Shown: positions 1 to 5,042 of the stretch, piece by piece
Numbering within the stretch: position 1 is the stretch's first letter
Layout: the number at the start of each line of letters is the position of its first letter
Assembly (NCBI GenBank): GCA_031272845.1
Contig: JAISTA010000204.1
Coordinates: 1-5,042, forward strand
Reading direction: 5' to 3'
DNA from: Oscillospiraceae bacterium
GTDB lineage: Bacteria > Bacillota > Clostridia > Oscillospirales > Oscillospiraceae
DNA length: 5,042 bases
Notes under the pieces: model-generated
Told to the model about the DNA's origin: nothing
The model's input: the letters and a program-made list of their open reading frames with translations, nothing else
Databases searched by the model: none
Made by a program: the position numbers and the translations under genes

Positions 1-271
1 CATACCCGAGCTTGAGCTTTTTCGGCGCGAGCTCCAGAAGACGCGTTTCGATCGTCAGCGTTTCCGGGTACGAGGCCGAGAGCTTGTACGCTATGTGCAG
101 GTCGACCATCGCGGGGTCAACGGAATATTCGCGGCTGTCCGTATAAGAGAATCCGGCCTCCGCCAAAAAATCCATACGGGCGGCTTCGTACCAAATCGGG
201 TACACCGCGTGGTGAATAACGCCCATTCTGTCGCACTCCGGAAAGCGCGTCTCAATCGTCGTAACAGACAT
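1..271 (-). CDS. Acyl-CoA thioesterase, 4HBT/YbgC-like hotdog family (3' end beyond window)
   Basis: The visible 90 residues begin MSVTTIETRFPECDRMGVIH and match the N-terminal half of the 4-hydroxybenzoyl-CoA thioesterase / YbgC-like family, which hydrolyses acyl-CoA or acyl-ACP thioesters in the cytoplasm. The hallmark block is at residues 9-36: R9-F10, then C13-D14, M16-G17-V18, H20-H21, Y24 and Y28-E29-A30-A31-R32. D14 sits where the family has its catalytic aspartate, and the helix with E29 and R32 is the central hotdog helix. Members usually have about 130-150 residues, so roughly one third is missing past position 1. The start is fixed by AGGAG (279-283, complement) 7 nt upstream of ATG. 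The gene follows the DUF2148 gene after 46 nt on the same strand and is probably co-transcribed with it. The substrate cannot be told from the sequence; short- or medium-chain and aromatic acyl-CoA are all possible. Confidence 0.83.
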   Translation of the reverse strand, partial: MSVTTIETRFPECDRMGVIHHAVYPIWYEAARMDFLAEAGFSYTDSREYSVDPAMVDLHIAYKLSASYPETLTIETRLLELAPKKLKLGY

Positions 272-317
272 TTGTTTGCTCCTGAAAATAATTATAGTCG
301 TCAGCCTTAACGGAGCG

Positions 318-860
318 TTACGGCAGTTCTCTGTCAAAAAACACGTTTTTGCCGCGCGAGGACAGGGGAATACCCATTATCATTTTGTATTCGCCCAAAA
401 GGCCGAGACGCGCGGCCGCTTTTCCTATTGTAAACATGATTCTGTTGTCGATTCGCAGGTCAGCCGCCTGCGCAACGGCCGCGCCTAAGGCGATTCCGAG
501 ATCCATCGCGACGAATACGCACGCCGCGCCGAGCTCCGCAGCCTCCCGGCAACCGGAAAGCCCGCACAGCTGACACATTTTGTCAAGCCTGCGAACCTCA
601 TATTTCGCGCCCGCAAGAATCAGTCCCTGCGAAGCGTCAAGATTGTCGGCGTCGCGCAGGAAAAACGCGCCGCCGTCCCCGAGCTCGCGCCCGATCGCGC
701 GCATTTCCTCGGCAATTTTCGCCTTGTCCTCGCCCGTTACAACGAGAGTGTCCAGAATATCGACGCCGCAGGCCTTCGGCGCTGTGCGAATGGTGACGGC
801 AAGCTGTTCCGCAGCGCGGGAAATGGCCGATTCCTCCGCTTTTTGTGAACTGATGAGCAT
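318..860 (-). CDS. DUF2148 (COG4739) ferredoxin-domain protein
   Basis: This complete 180-residue protein matches, by recall of the family pattern, the uncharacterised DUF2148/COG4739 proteins described as containing a ferredoxin-like domain. Features seen: K29-A30-C31-G32-V33-D34 near the N-terminus; F67-L68-R69-D70-A71 in the middle; the cysteine cluster C96-x2-C99-x4-C104 with a further C114; then D120-L121-G122-I123-A124-L125-G126, D138-N139-R140 and a C-terminal P165-L166-S167 ... K171-N172-V173-F174-F175-D176-R177. Five cysteines could hold one [4Fe-4S] cluster; binding is inferred. No signal peptide or membrane segment is seen, so it is probably cytosolic. Length is normal for the family. 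The start has AAGGAG at 866-871 (complement), 5 nt upstream, and lies behind a strong promoter (901-929). Family function is unknown; its distribution in anaerobes suggests a redox or metallocluster role. Confidence 0.87.
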   Translation of the reverse strand: MLISSQKAEESAISRAAEQLAVTIRTAPKACGVDILDTLVVTGEDKAKIAEEMRAIGRELGDGGAFFLRDADNLDASQGLILAGAKYEVRRLDKMCQLCGLSGCREAAELGAACVFVAMDLGIALGAAVAQAADLRIDNRIMFTIGKAAARLGLLGEYKMIMGIPLSSRGKNVFFDRELP

Positions 861-900
861 TTTTTCTCCTTTTTGTTAGGTGGTGTTTTGGTTTTTGATG

Positions 901-929
901 ATTATAGCACAGAATGCCGGGGGAGTCAA
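901..929 (-). promoter_or_regulatory. Sigma-A-type promoter for the DUF2148-thioesterase unit
   Basis: On the minus strand TTGACT (complement of 924-929) is followed by exactly 17 nt and a perfect TATAAT (complement of 901-906). The predicted transcript start is near 894, giving a leader of about 34 nt that holds the AAGGAG ribosome binding site of the DUF2148 gene. Five of six -35 bases and all -10 bases match the consensus. I see no obvious operator overlapping it. Confidence 0.85.
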
Positions 930-1056
930 GGCGGGGCAGGTGCGTTTTGTATAAGCCGCAGGGCGGGGAATCCGCTCCCGCCTTGAGATTTTGTCTAAAA
1001 GGACACTGGCCCTGCCGCAAAGTTATTTCTCTCATTCGACCGCCGTCAAAAAATGC

Positions 1057-1085
1057 TTGCATATTCCTCCGCAAAATGATAGAAT
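1057..1085 (+). promoter_or_regulatory. Sigma-A-type promoter for mgtE
   Basis: TTGCAT (1057-1062), a 17-nt spacer, and TAGAAT (1080-1085) form a good housekeeping promoter. Transcription would start near 1092, leaving about 32 nt before the mgtE start. That leader holds the ribosome binding site GGGAGG at 1111-1116 and is too short for an M-box riboswitch. The promoter is divergent to the one at 901-929, with the two -35 boxes about 127 bp apart. Confidence 0.72.
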
Positions 1086-1123
1086 AATAGTATCCGGCAA
1101 AAGTATATCAGGGAGGACTTCAT

Positions 1124-2497
1124 ATGACAGATATTAATATTCAGCAAGAGCTTTTAGATTTGGTGGGATCGTCTGATATACACAAAATAGTTGCGGGTCT
1201 GCAAAACGCGAATCCGGTTGACGTTGCGGAGAGCTTTGAGGAATTTTTCGAGAAAAACGAGCCGGAGTCACACCAAAAGCTGCTCATTATATTCCGCCTG
1301 CTGCCAAAGGATTACGCTGCGGAGCTTTTTGCCGAGCTTAATCCCGATATTCAGGAAAGCATAATTACAAAGATAACCGACTATGAGATACGCGGCATTG
1401 TCGACGAGATGTTTCTGGACGACGCGGTTGACTTTATCGAGGAAATGCCGGCGTCTGTTATAGCGCGGGTTCTCGCGAACATTCCGCGTCAGCGCCGCGA
1501 GGAAATTAACAGCTTCCTGAAATACCCGGAAAATTCTGCCGGAAGTCTGATGACAAACGAGTATATCGACCTTAAGGTCGGTATGACGGTCAGCCAGACG
1601 TTCGAGAAAATCCGCAAGGACGGGCAGGACAAGGAGACTATATACACCTGCTACGTGACGGATTCCTCGCGGCGGCTTTTGGGCACGGTTACGGTCAAAA
1701 CGCTGCTGCTGTCGAGAATGGACGAGATTATAAACGATATTATGGACACATCGTTCATCTCGGCCTTTACGACCGATACGGCGGAGGATGTTGCGGCCGA
1801 CTTCCGCAAATACGGCCTTTTGGCGCTGCCGATCGTCGATTCCGAAAAGCGGATTGTCGGAATTGTCACGGTTGACGATATCATGGAGGTGGCGGAAGAG
1901 GTTGCGACCGAGGACTTCGAGAAGATGGCGGCTATCACCCCGTCTGAGGAGCCGTACCTGAAAACAAGCGTGTTTAACCTGACAAAGCACAGGCTTTTGT
2001 GGCTCCTGATACTGATGATTTCGGCGACCGTTACTGGCGCAATTATCTCCCACTTTGAAGACGCGCTTGCCGCGCTGCCGATACTGTTCGCCTCCGTGCC
2101 TATGCTTATGGACACGGGCGGAAACGCGGGCGCGCAAAGCTCAACGCTGATTATACGCGGTATGGCGGTCGGTGAAATTGAGCTGGCGGACATTTTGCGC
2201 GTTTTGTGGAAGGAATTCCGCGTCGCGCTGGTGTGCGGCGCGTCGCTTGCGGCGGTCAATATTGTGCGTATGCTGATAGTCAACCAAAAGCAGAACATAC
2301 TTGTCTCGCTTACGGTTTCGCTGGCGCTAGTCGCCACGGTGGTTCTCGCGAAAACGGTGGGTTGTCTTTTGCCGATGGCCGCAAAGAAGCTGAAGCTTGA
2401 CCCGGCGGTTATGGCCTCGCCCGTCATCACAACGATTGTAGACGCGGGAAGCCTGATTGTATTTTTCTTTTTCGCAAGGCTTCTTTTGCACGTATAG
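1124..2497 (+). CDS. mgtE: Magnesium transporter MgtE
   Basis: A complete 457-residue MgtE, the homodimeric Mg2+ channel/transporter of the cytoplasmic membrane; length is normal. Domains in order: an acidic N-domain (about 1-135) of repeated helices; a CBS pair (about 140-200 and 204-260, ending in V250-D251-D252-I253-M254) that senses cytosolic Mg2+ in characterised members; a connecting plug-helix region (about 262-285, with S-E-E-P-Y); and five membrane segments near 290-311, 313-330, 366-388, 393-421 and 430-455. The family signature D330-T331-G332-G333-N334-A335-G336-A337-Q338 follows TM2. D440 in TM5 (T-T-I-V-D-A-G-S) corresponds to the pore aspartate that binds Mg2+ in Thermus MgtE. 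The start has GGGAGG 7 nt upstream. No truncation or missing key residue is seen. It leads a probable two-gene unit with the permease 67 nt downstream. Cobalt or other divalent ions can also be carried by some members. Confidence 0.97.
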   Translation: MTDINIQQELLDLVGSSDIHKIVAGLQNANPVDVAESFEEFFEKNEPESHQKLLIIFRLLPKDYAAELFAELNPDIQESIITKITDYEIRGIVDEMFLDDAVDFIEEMPASVIARVLANIPRQRREEINSFLKYPENSAGSLMTNEYIDLKVGMTVSQTFEKIRKDGQDKETIYTCYVTDSSRRLLGTVTVKTLLLSRMDEIINDIMDTSFISAFTTDTAEDVAADFRKYGLLALPIVDSEKRIVGIVTVDDIMEVAEEVATEDFEKMAAITPSEEPYLKTSVFNLTKHRLLWLLILMISATVTGAIISHFEDALAALPILFASVPMLMDTGGNAGAQSSTLIIRGMAVGEIELADILRVLWKEFRVALVCGASLAAVNIVRMLIVNQKQNILVSLTVSLALVATVVLAKTVGCLLPMAAKKLKLDPAVMASPVITTIVDAGSLIVFFFFARLLLHV

Positions 2498-2564
2498 GCG
2501 GGGATAATTCCGGGTTTACCGGAGCAAGGATTTTTAACAAACTACTTTAGAAGAGGATAATTCA

Positions 2565-4280
2565 ATGTATTTTAAGCTGCTTAAAATAGAGATAATGAAG
2601 CTTTTGTCCGATATGACCGCGAAGGGCTTTCGGAGAGCCGGAGCACGCAGGGGCCGCCGTGCCGAAGCGCAGCGGACCGCGCAGGGCGCGGCACCGAATT
2701 TTGACGCGCAGGAAACGCGCACAGCCGGTGCCGCCGCAAAAACCGTCGCGAAGTCAGCCGGAATTGTCGCGCTTGCAATACTCGTCGGCATTTCCGCTAT
2801 GACGATGTTTGTCGGGATCTTTTTTTCTATGGCGCCTGCGCTGCTGACGGAATTCGCGTGGGTTTACTTTGTCGTGTACGGAATAGTCGTTGTGTCGCTC
2901 TGCCTTATATCGACGATTTTTATTGCAAAGTCCGCGATTTTTGACTCGAGGGACAATGAGTTTGTTCTGTCCGTGCCGTTAAAGCCGTCGCTCATTCTCG
3001 CCGTGCGTGTGTCGATGATTCTCGCGAGCGAATATCTCTTTGAGCTGCTGATCGCGATACCTGCTGTTGTAATCGCAATCATTACCGCGCCGGGAGCAAT
3101 CTCCGCGCTCGGCTTTGTGCTGTTCGGGCTTGGATTTTTGTTGCTGCCGCTGTTTGCCTTTGCGGCGTCGCTTCTGCTTGCCTGGCTGATTACGATTTTG
3201 ATGGCAAAGCTCCCGATGAAAAACCTCGTCGCGATCGTATTCGCCGTCGGGTTTTACCTTCTGTATTTTTACTTTGCGTTTTCCGGCGGCTTTTCAAAGC
3301 TGATGCTTCTGGCTGAGGACGCTGCCGGCTATTCCGACAAGCTGTCCGGCGGGATATTGTACCCGCTGTACCTTTTTGCGCAGGGCGTTATAGCCGGAAA
3401 AATCACTGACTGGCTTGTGTTTGCGATAATCGCGATTCTGCCGTTTGCGGTTGTGTTTACGGTGCTCGCCTCGACGTTTACGCGCATACTCACGATGGCA
3501 AAATCCGAGCGAAAGAAAAAATATGTCGCAAGGCGGCTGAAAAGCTCCGGCGCGTTTTTATCTCTTGTGAAAAAGGACTTAACGCGCCTTGTCGGCAAGC
3601 CGATGATTGTTCTGAACATGGTAATCGGCGGTATGATGGCGGTTATCCTTGGGATTGCGTTTGTTATTAACCGCGAGCAAGTGTTCGGCGCACTGAAAAT
3701 GTTTGAAATTGAGGCCGGCTTTGCCGTCCCGGTTGGGGCGCTTGCGGTTATTGCTATGGTGTATGTGTCAAGCATGTGCGTCGCCTCCGCGTCTCAAATT
3801 ACGATTGAGAGCAAGACGATGTGGATACTGAAATCCGCCCCGATTTCAGTGCAGGAGATTCTGAACTCAAAGCTTATGCTTCAGGTTTTTGTCGCTACGG
3901 TTCCTGTGTTTATCGGCTCGGCGCTTGTCGCGGCCTATTCAGGCGCGCCGCTTGGCGAAATGGCGATTATCGCGCTGTTTCCGACGGTTATGACGCTGCT
4001 TGTCGGCATAGTCGGTCTTCTCTTTGACCTGAAATATCCGAAGCTGCAATGGACGACTGAATATCAGGCGATAAAGCAAAACAAGGCGACGCTGTTCGCA
4101 ATGCTGCTGACCTGGGCCTACGAGGGCGTGAGCGTGCTGCTGTATATCTTTGTGTTCAGGCATTTCGCGTCGCTGATGACGTATCTCATCGGTCTCTTTG
4201 CCGCAACGATTCTGCTGACGGCTCTGCTGTACCGGATGCTGATAGTAAAGGGGCAGCGCTGGTGGATGGAGCTGGAGTAG
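2565..4280 (+). CDS. Large ABC-type exporter permease (membrane subunit), no adjacent ATPase
   Basis: A 571-residue, strongly hydrophobic protein with about 12 possible membrane segments, e.g. near 65-93, 97-121, 150-178, 181-214, 219-240, 282-304, 348-368, 386-406, 439-459, 464-487, 509-531 and 536-560. It resembles the large ABC-2-like permeases of Firmicutes (the type I associate with Pfam ABC_tran_2), recognised from S-x-I-F-D-S-R-D-N-E-F-x-L-S-x-P at 123-138, S-K-T-M-W-I-L-K-S-A-P at 416-426 and K490-Y-P-K-L-Q-W-T-T-E499 with K504-Q505 in a cytoplasmic loop. It should be the membrane part of an ABC exporter; it has no Walker motifs, so it needs a separate ATPase, which is not seen here. 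Residues 19-60 are an Arg/Ala-rich soluble stretch before TM1. The start has AGAGGA 7 nt upstream. It lies 67 nt after mgtE and ends before a strong terminator, so co-transcription is likely. Substrate unknown. Confidence 0.82.
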   Translation: MYFKLLKIEIMKLLSDMTAKGFRRAGARRGRRAEAQRTAQGAAPNFDAQETRTAGAAAKTVAKSAGIVALAILVGISAMTMFVGIFFSMAPALLTEFAWVYFVVYGIVVVSLCLISTIFIAKSAIFDSRDNEFVLSVPLKPSLILAVRVSMILASEYLFELLIAIPAVVIAIITAPGAISALGFVLFGLGFLLLPLFAFAASLLLAWLITILMAKLPMKNLVAIVFAVGFYLLYFYFAFSGGFSKLMLLAEDAAGYSDKLSGGILYPLYLFAQGVIAGKITDWLVFAIIAILPFAVVFTVLASTFTRILTMAKSERKKKYVARRLKSSGAFLSLVKKDLTRLVGKPMIVLNMVIGGMMAVILGIAFVINREQVFGALKMFEIEAGFAVPVGALAVIAMVYVSSMCVASASQITIESKTMWILKSAPISVQEILNSKLMLQVFVATVPVFIGSALVAAYSGAPLGEMAIIALFPTVMTLLVGIVGLLFDLKYPKLQWTTEYQAIKQNKATLFAMLLTWAYEGVSVLLYIFVFRHFASLMTYLIGLFAATILLTALLYRMLIVKGQRWWMELE

Positions 4281-4320
4281 GGGAATCGGCTTTGGGCTTG
4301 AGAAACAGACTTTTTATTAG

Positions 4321-4361
4321 AAAATCGCCGCAGGAAAAGAGTTCCTGCGGCGATTTTTTTT
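4321..4361 (+). terminator. Strong intrinsic terminator of the mgtE-permease unit
   Basis: A 16-bp uninterrupted stem pairs 4321-4336 with 4342-4357 around a 5-nt AAGAG loop. Its core is TCGCCGCAGGAA / TTCCTGCGGCGA, and a run of eight T (4354-4361) follows. It begins 40 nt after the permease stop codon. The left arm gives only four A, so it would end transcription from the right less efficiently. Confidence 0.96.
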
Positions 4362-4554
4362 GTGGTCGGCGGTGAATTAATGGGGTGGACTGCTTTTGGG
4401 ATTTTTTTGGTTCGTACTTGGCGCGTGGGTGGTGTTCTTTGCGACGCAAAACTATAGGCGGGAACGAAAAGTTCTCTGTTTGGGGCGGGTGCGGAGTTTG
4501 GAATTGGGACTCGGCTGTTCTTCAATGCGAAGCAAGAGCGCCTACGCGGCGTGC

Positions 4555-4588
4555 GGTTACTTTTTCCGCTTCGCCGGAAAAAGTAACC
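4555..4588. repeat. Perfect 14-bp inverted repeat (stem-loop)
   Basis: GGTTACTTTTTCCG (4555-4568) is matched exactly by CGGAAAAAGTAACC (4575-4588) around the 6-nt loop CTTCGC. A smaller GC-rich hairpin (CGCC ... GGCG, about 4540-4550) precedes it. It is not a classical terminator on the plus strand, because A-rich sequence follows; read on the minus strand the stem is followed by GCACGCCG with no T-run. The shape fits a REP/MITE-like palindromic repeat; copies elsewhere in the genome are expected but cannot be seen here. Confidence 0.85.
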
Positions 4589-4600
4589 AAAAAGGGGCGA

Positions 4601-4629
4601 CTTCTTTTAGAAAGAAGCAAATCTTTTTT
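4601..4629 (+). repeat. 7-bp AT-rich hairpin followed by a T-run
   Basis: CTTCTTT (4601-4607) and AAAGAAG (4611-4617) form a perfect stem around TAG, and a seven-T run begins 6 nt after the stem. It could act as a weak terminator, but the stem is AT-rich and the T-run is not adjacent. It sits 12 nt after the 14-bp inverted repeat and is probably part of the same repeat module. Confidence 0.55.
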
Positions 4630-4683
4630 TATGCCGGGCAACAGTGGTACTGCAATGTAGTCCCTACCCACCCAATGACAAGT

Positions 4684-4739
4684 GCGGTATAGCGTCCGAA
4701 CGCTTCAGCACCGCCGCACATAGGGGCGAAGCCTGTGCG
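4684..4739. repeat. Nested stem-loops
   Basis: GCGGT (4684-4688) pairs with ACCGC (4710-4714) and encloses AGCGT-CCGA-ACGCT (4691-4704), a perfect 5-bp stem with a tetraloop. Directly after it, CGCACA (4715-4720) pairs with TGTGCG (4734-4739), with GGC-GAA-GCC inside. The back-to-back arrangement could be a structured RNA or a palindromic repeat; I see no promoter that would favour an RNA gene. Confidence 0.5.
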
Positions 4740-4826
4740 AGGCTAAAGACTTAGGTTAGGCTGTATGTGTGTGCGAACTGCTGTGGGGGTGGTTACCGGA
4801 AGGACTGTCCTGCTACGATTGCTGAC

Positions 4827-4851
4827 GCACGCTATAGCGGCAATATTGTGC
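4827..4851. repeat. Two adjacent self-complementary palindromes inside an outer inverted repeat
   Basis: CGCTATAGCG (4830-4839) and CAATATTG (4841-4848) are each perfect palindromes one base apart, flanked by GCAC (4827-4830) and GTGC (4848-4851). They could be dimeric protein binding sites or further parts of the repeat cluster. Nothing nearby is an obvious target gene. Confidence 0.4.
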
Positions 4852-4886
4852 ATGTCCCGACGCGGCGGGTTGCGGAAATCGCTGTA

Positions 4887-4914
4887 GGGGACGCTGCCCT
4901 CAGCGTCTCATCCC
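4887..4914. repeat. GACGCTG stem-loop, with an inverted partial copy at the window edge
   Basis: GACGCTG (4890-4896) and CAGCGTC (4901-4907) pair perfectly around CCCT. The stem can be extended by GGG (4887-4889) with CCC (4912-4914) after a short bulge. Thirteen bases, 4895-4907, recur in reverse complement at 5030-5042, the last bases of the window, so a second copy of the element probably continues outside. Confidence 0.7.
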
Positions 4915-4941
4915 CAAAACCATGGCATTGCTGTTCTAGCG

Positions 4942-5042
4942 CCACCGCAACCGAACAATAGACGCAGGGAACAACGAGGCCACGAAATTTGTGCTTAAAA
5001 ACCACCGAAATCGGGCAATAAACGCACGGGACGCTGAGGGCA
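4942..5042. repeat. Degenerate direct repeat, 41-nt units with 60-nt period
   Basis: 4942-4982 and 5002-5042 align without gaps; I count by hand 30 of 41 identical positions. Shared blocks are CCACCG, CAATA, ACGCA and GAGG. A 19-nt unit-to-unit spacer (4983-5001) gives a 60-nt period. Only two units are visible and the second is cut by the window end, so the array may be longer. The divergence is too high and the units too unlike for a CRISPR array. Confidence 0.6.

Larger units (their letters stand above)
4362..5042. other. 681-nt stretch without a convincing gene, rich in inverted and direct repeats
   Basis: No frame here has a plausible protein with a ribosome binding site. The longest open stretches (e.g. 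4385-4660, 4396-4692, 4767-4961 on +) need GTG or TTG starts or lack a Shine-Dalgarno sequence, read straight through palindromes, and give low-complexity, Cys/Arg-rich products. From about 4530 onwards the DNA is a succession of stem-loops and degenerate repeats. The part 4362-4530 has short T- and G-rich runs and a small GAAC-GAAAA-GTTC hairpin near 4462-4474, and I recognise nothing else in it. The best reading is a cluster of dispersed non-coding repeats or decayed mobile DNA. No transposase, tRNA or integrase signature is visible. Confidence 0.65.

Noticed and set aside
291..320. Possible separate promoter for the thioesterase (TATAAT on the minus strand at 296-291)
   Set aside because: No acceptable -35 box lies 16-18 nt upstream, and the start would fall on the ribosome binding site. 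Read-through from the DUF2148 gene is more likely.
949..954. TATAAG as a further -10 box pointing towards mgtE
   Set aside because: No -35-like hexamer lies at the right distance upstream.
1651..2430. Long open frames antisense to mgtE (also 1268-2137)
   Set aside because: They are opposite a clear MgtE coding sequence, show Ser/Ile- or Arg-rich compositional artefacts and have no recognisable domain.
2509..2535. Hairpin TCCGG-GTTTA-CCGGA and T-run between mgtE and the permease
   Set aside because: The stem has only 5 bp and the five-T run begins 8 nt after it; too weak to call a terminator.
2533..2562. TTAACA-N16-GATAAT just before the permease start
   Set aside because: Transcription would begin at about the start codon and leave no ribosome binding site in the message; probably chance.
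4118..4525. 135-codon open frame on the minus strand
   Set aside because: It runs through the strong terminator and antisense into the permease gene; composition is that of a shadow frame.
4396..4692. 98-codon open frame with a hydrophobic start (GFFWFVLGAWVVFF)
   Set aside because: It begins with TTG, has no ribosome binding site, reads through the 14-bp palindrome and the 7-bp hairpin, and its second half has the look of translated repeat DNA.
4767..4961. 64-codon open frame on the plus strand
   Set aside because: It lies wholly in the repeat cluster, passes through two palindromes and the GACGCTG hairpin, and has no Shine-Dalgarno sequence or recognisable domain.
4942..5042. CRISPR array
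   Set aside because: The units differ at 11 of 41 positions, only two are seen, the 19-nt spacer is too short, and no cas gene is present.

Overview
The window most likely comes from an anaerobic Gram-positive bacterium of the Clostridia, perhaps an Oscillospirales-type gut organism. This is inference. It rests on strong AGGAG-type ribosome binding sites, good sigma-A promoters, a long U-tailed intrinsic terminator, moderately high GC, a DUF2148/COG4739 ferredoxin-domain protein (a family of anaerobes), and a large ABC permease of a type common in Firmicutes. No rRNA, tRNA, phage gene, transposase or CRISPR array is visible.

Layout: the left part (1-860) is read leftwards. A DUF2148 iron-sulfur protein (318-860) is followed after 46 nt by an acyl-CoA thioesterase of the hotdog fold (271 down to the window edge, 3' end missing). 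Both are probably transcribed from one well-formed promoter at 901-929. The intergenic stretch 861-1123 is a divergent control region, with a second good promoter at 1057-1085 pointing right.

The right-hand operon holds mgtE, a complete magnesium transporter (1124-2497), and 67 nt later a 571-residue polytopic ABC-type permease (2565-4280) that has no ATPase gene beside it in this window. A near-perfect intrinsic terminator at 4321-4361 closes the unit. The short mgtE leader leaves no room for an M-box magnesium riboswitch.

The last 681 bases (4362-5042) carry no convincing gene. They hold a chain of inverted repeats, including a 14-bp perfect stem, nested stems and a GACGCTG hairpin, and then a degenerate direct repeat with a 60-nt period that runs off the window. 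I read this as a cluster of dispersed, non-autonomous repeats (MITE- or REP-like) or their remnants. It is the least explained part of the window. I see no clear evidence of a new enzymatic or defence system.
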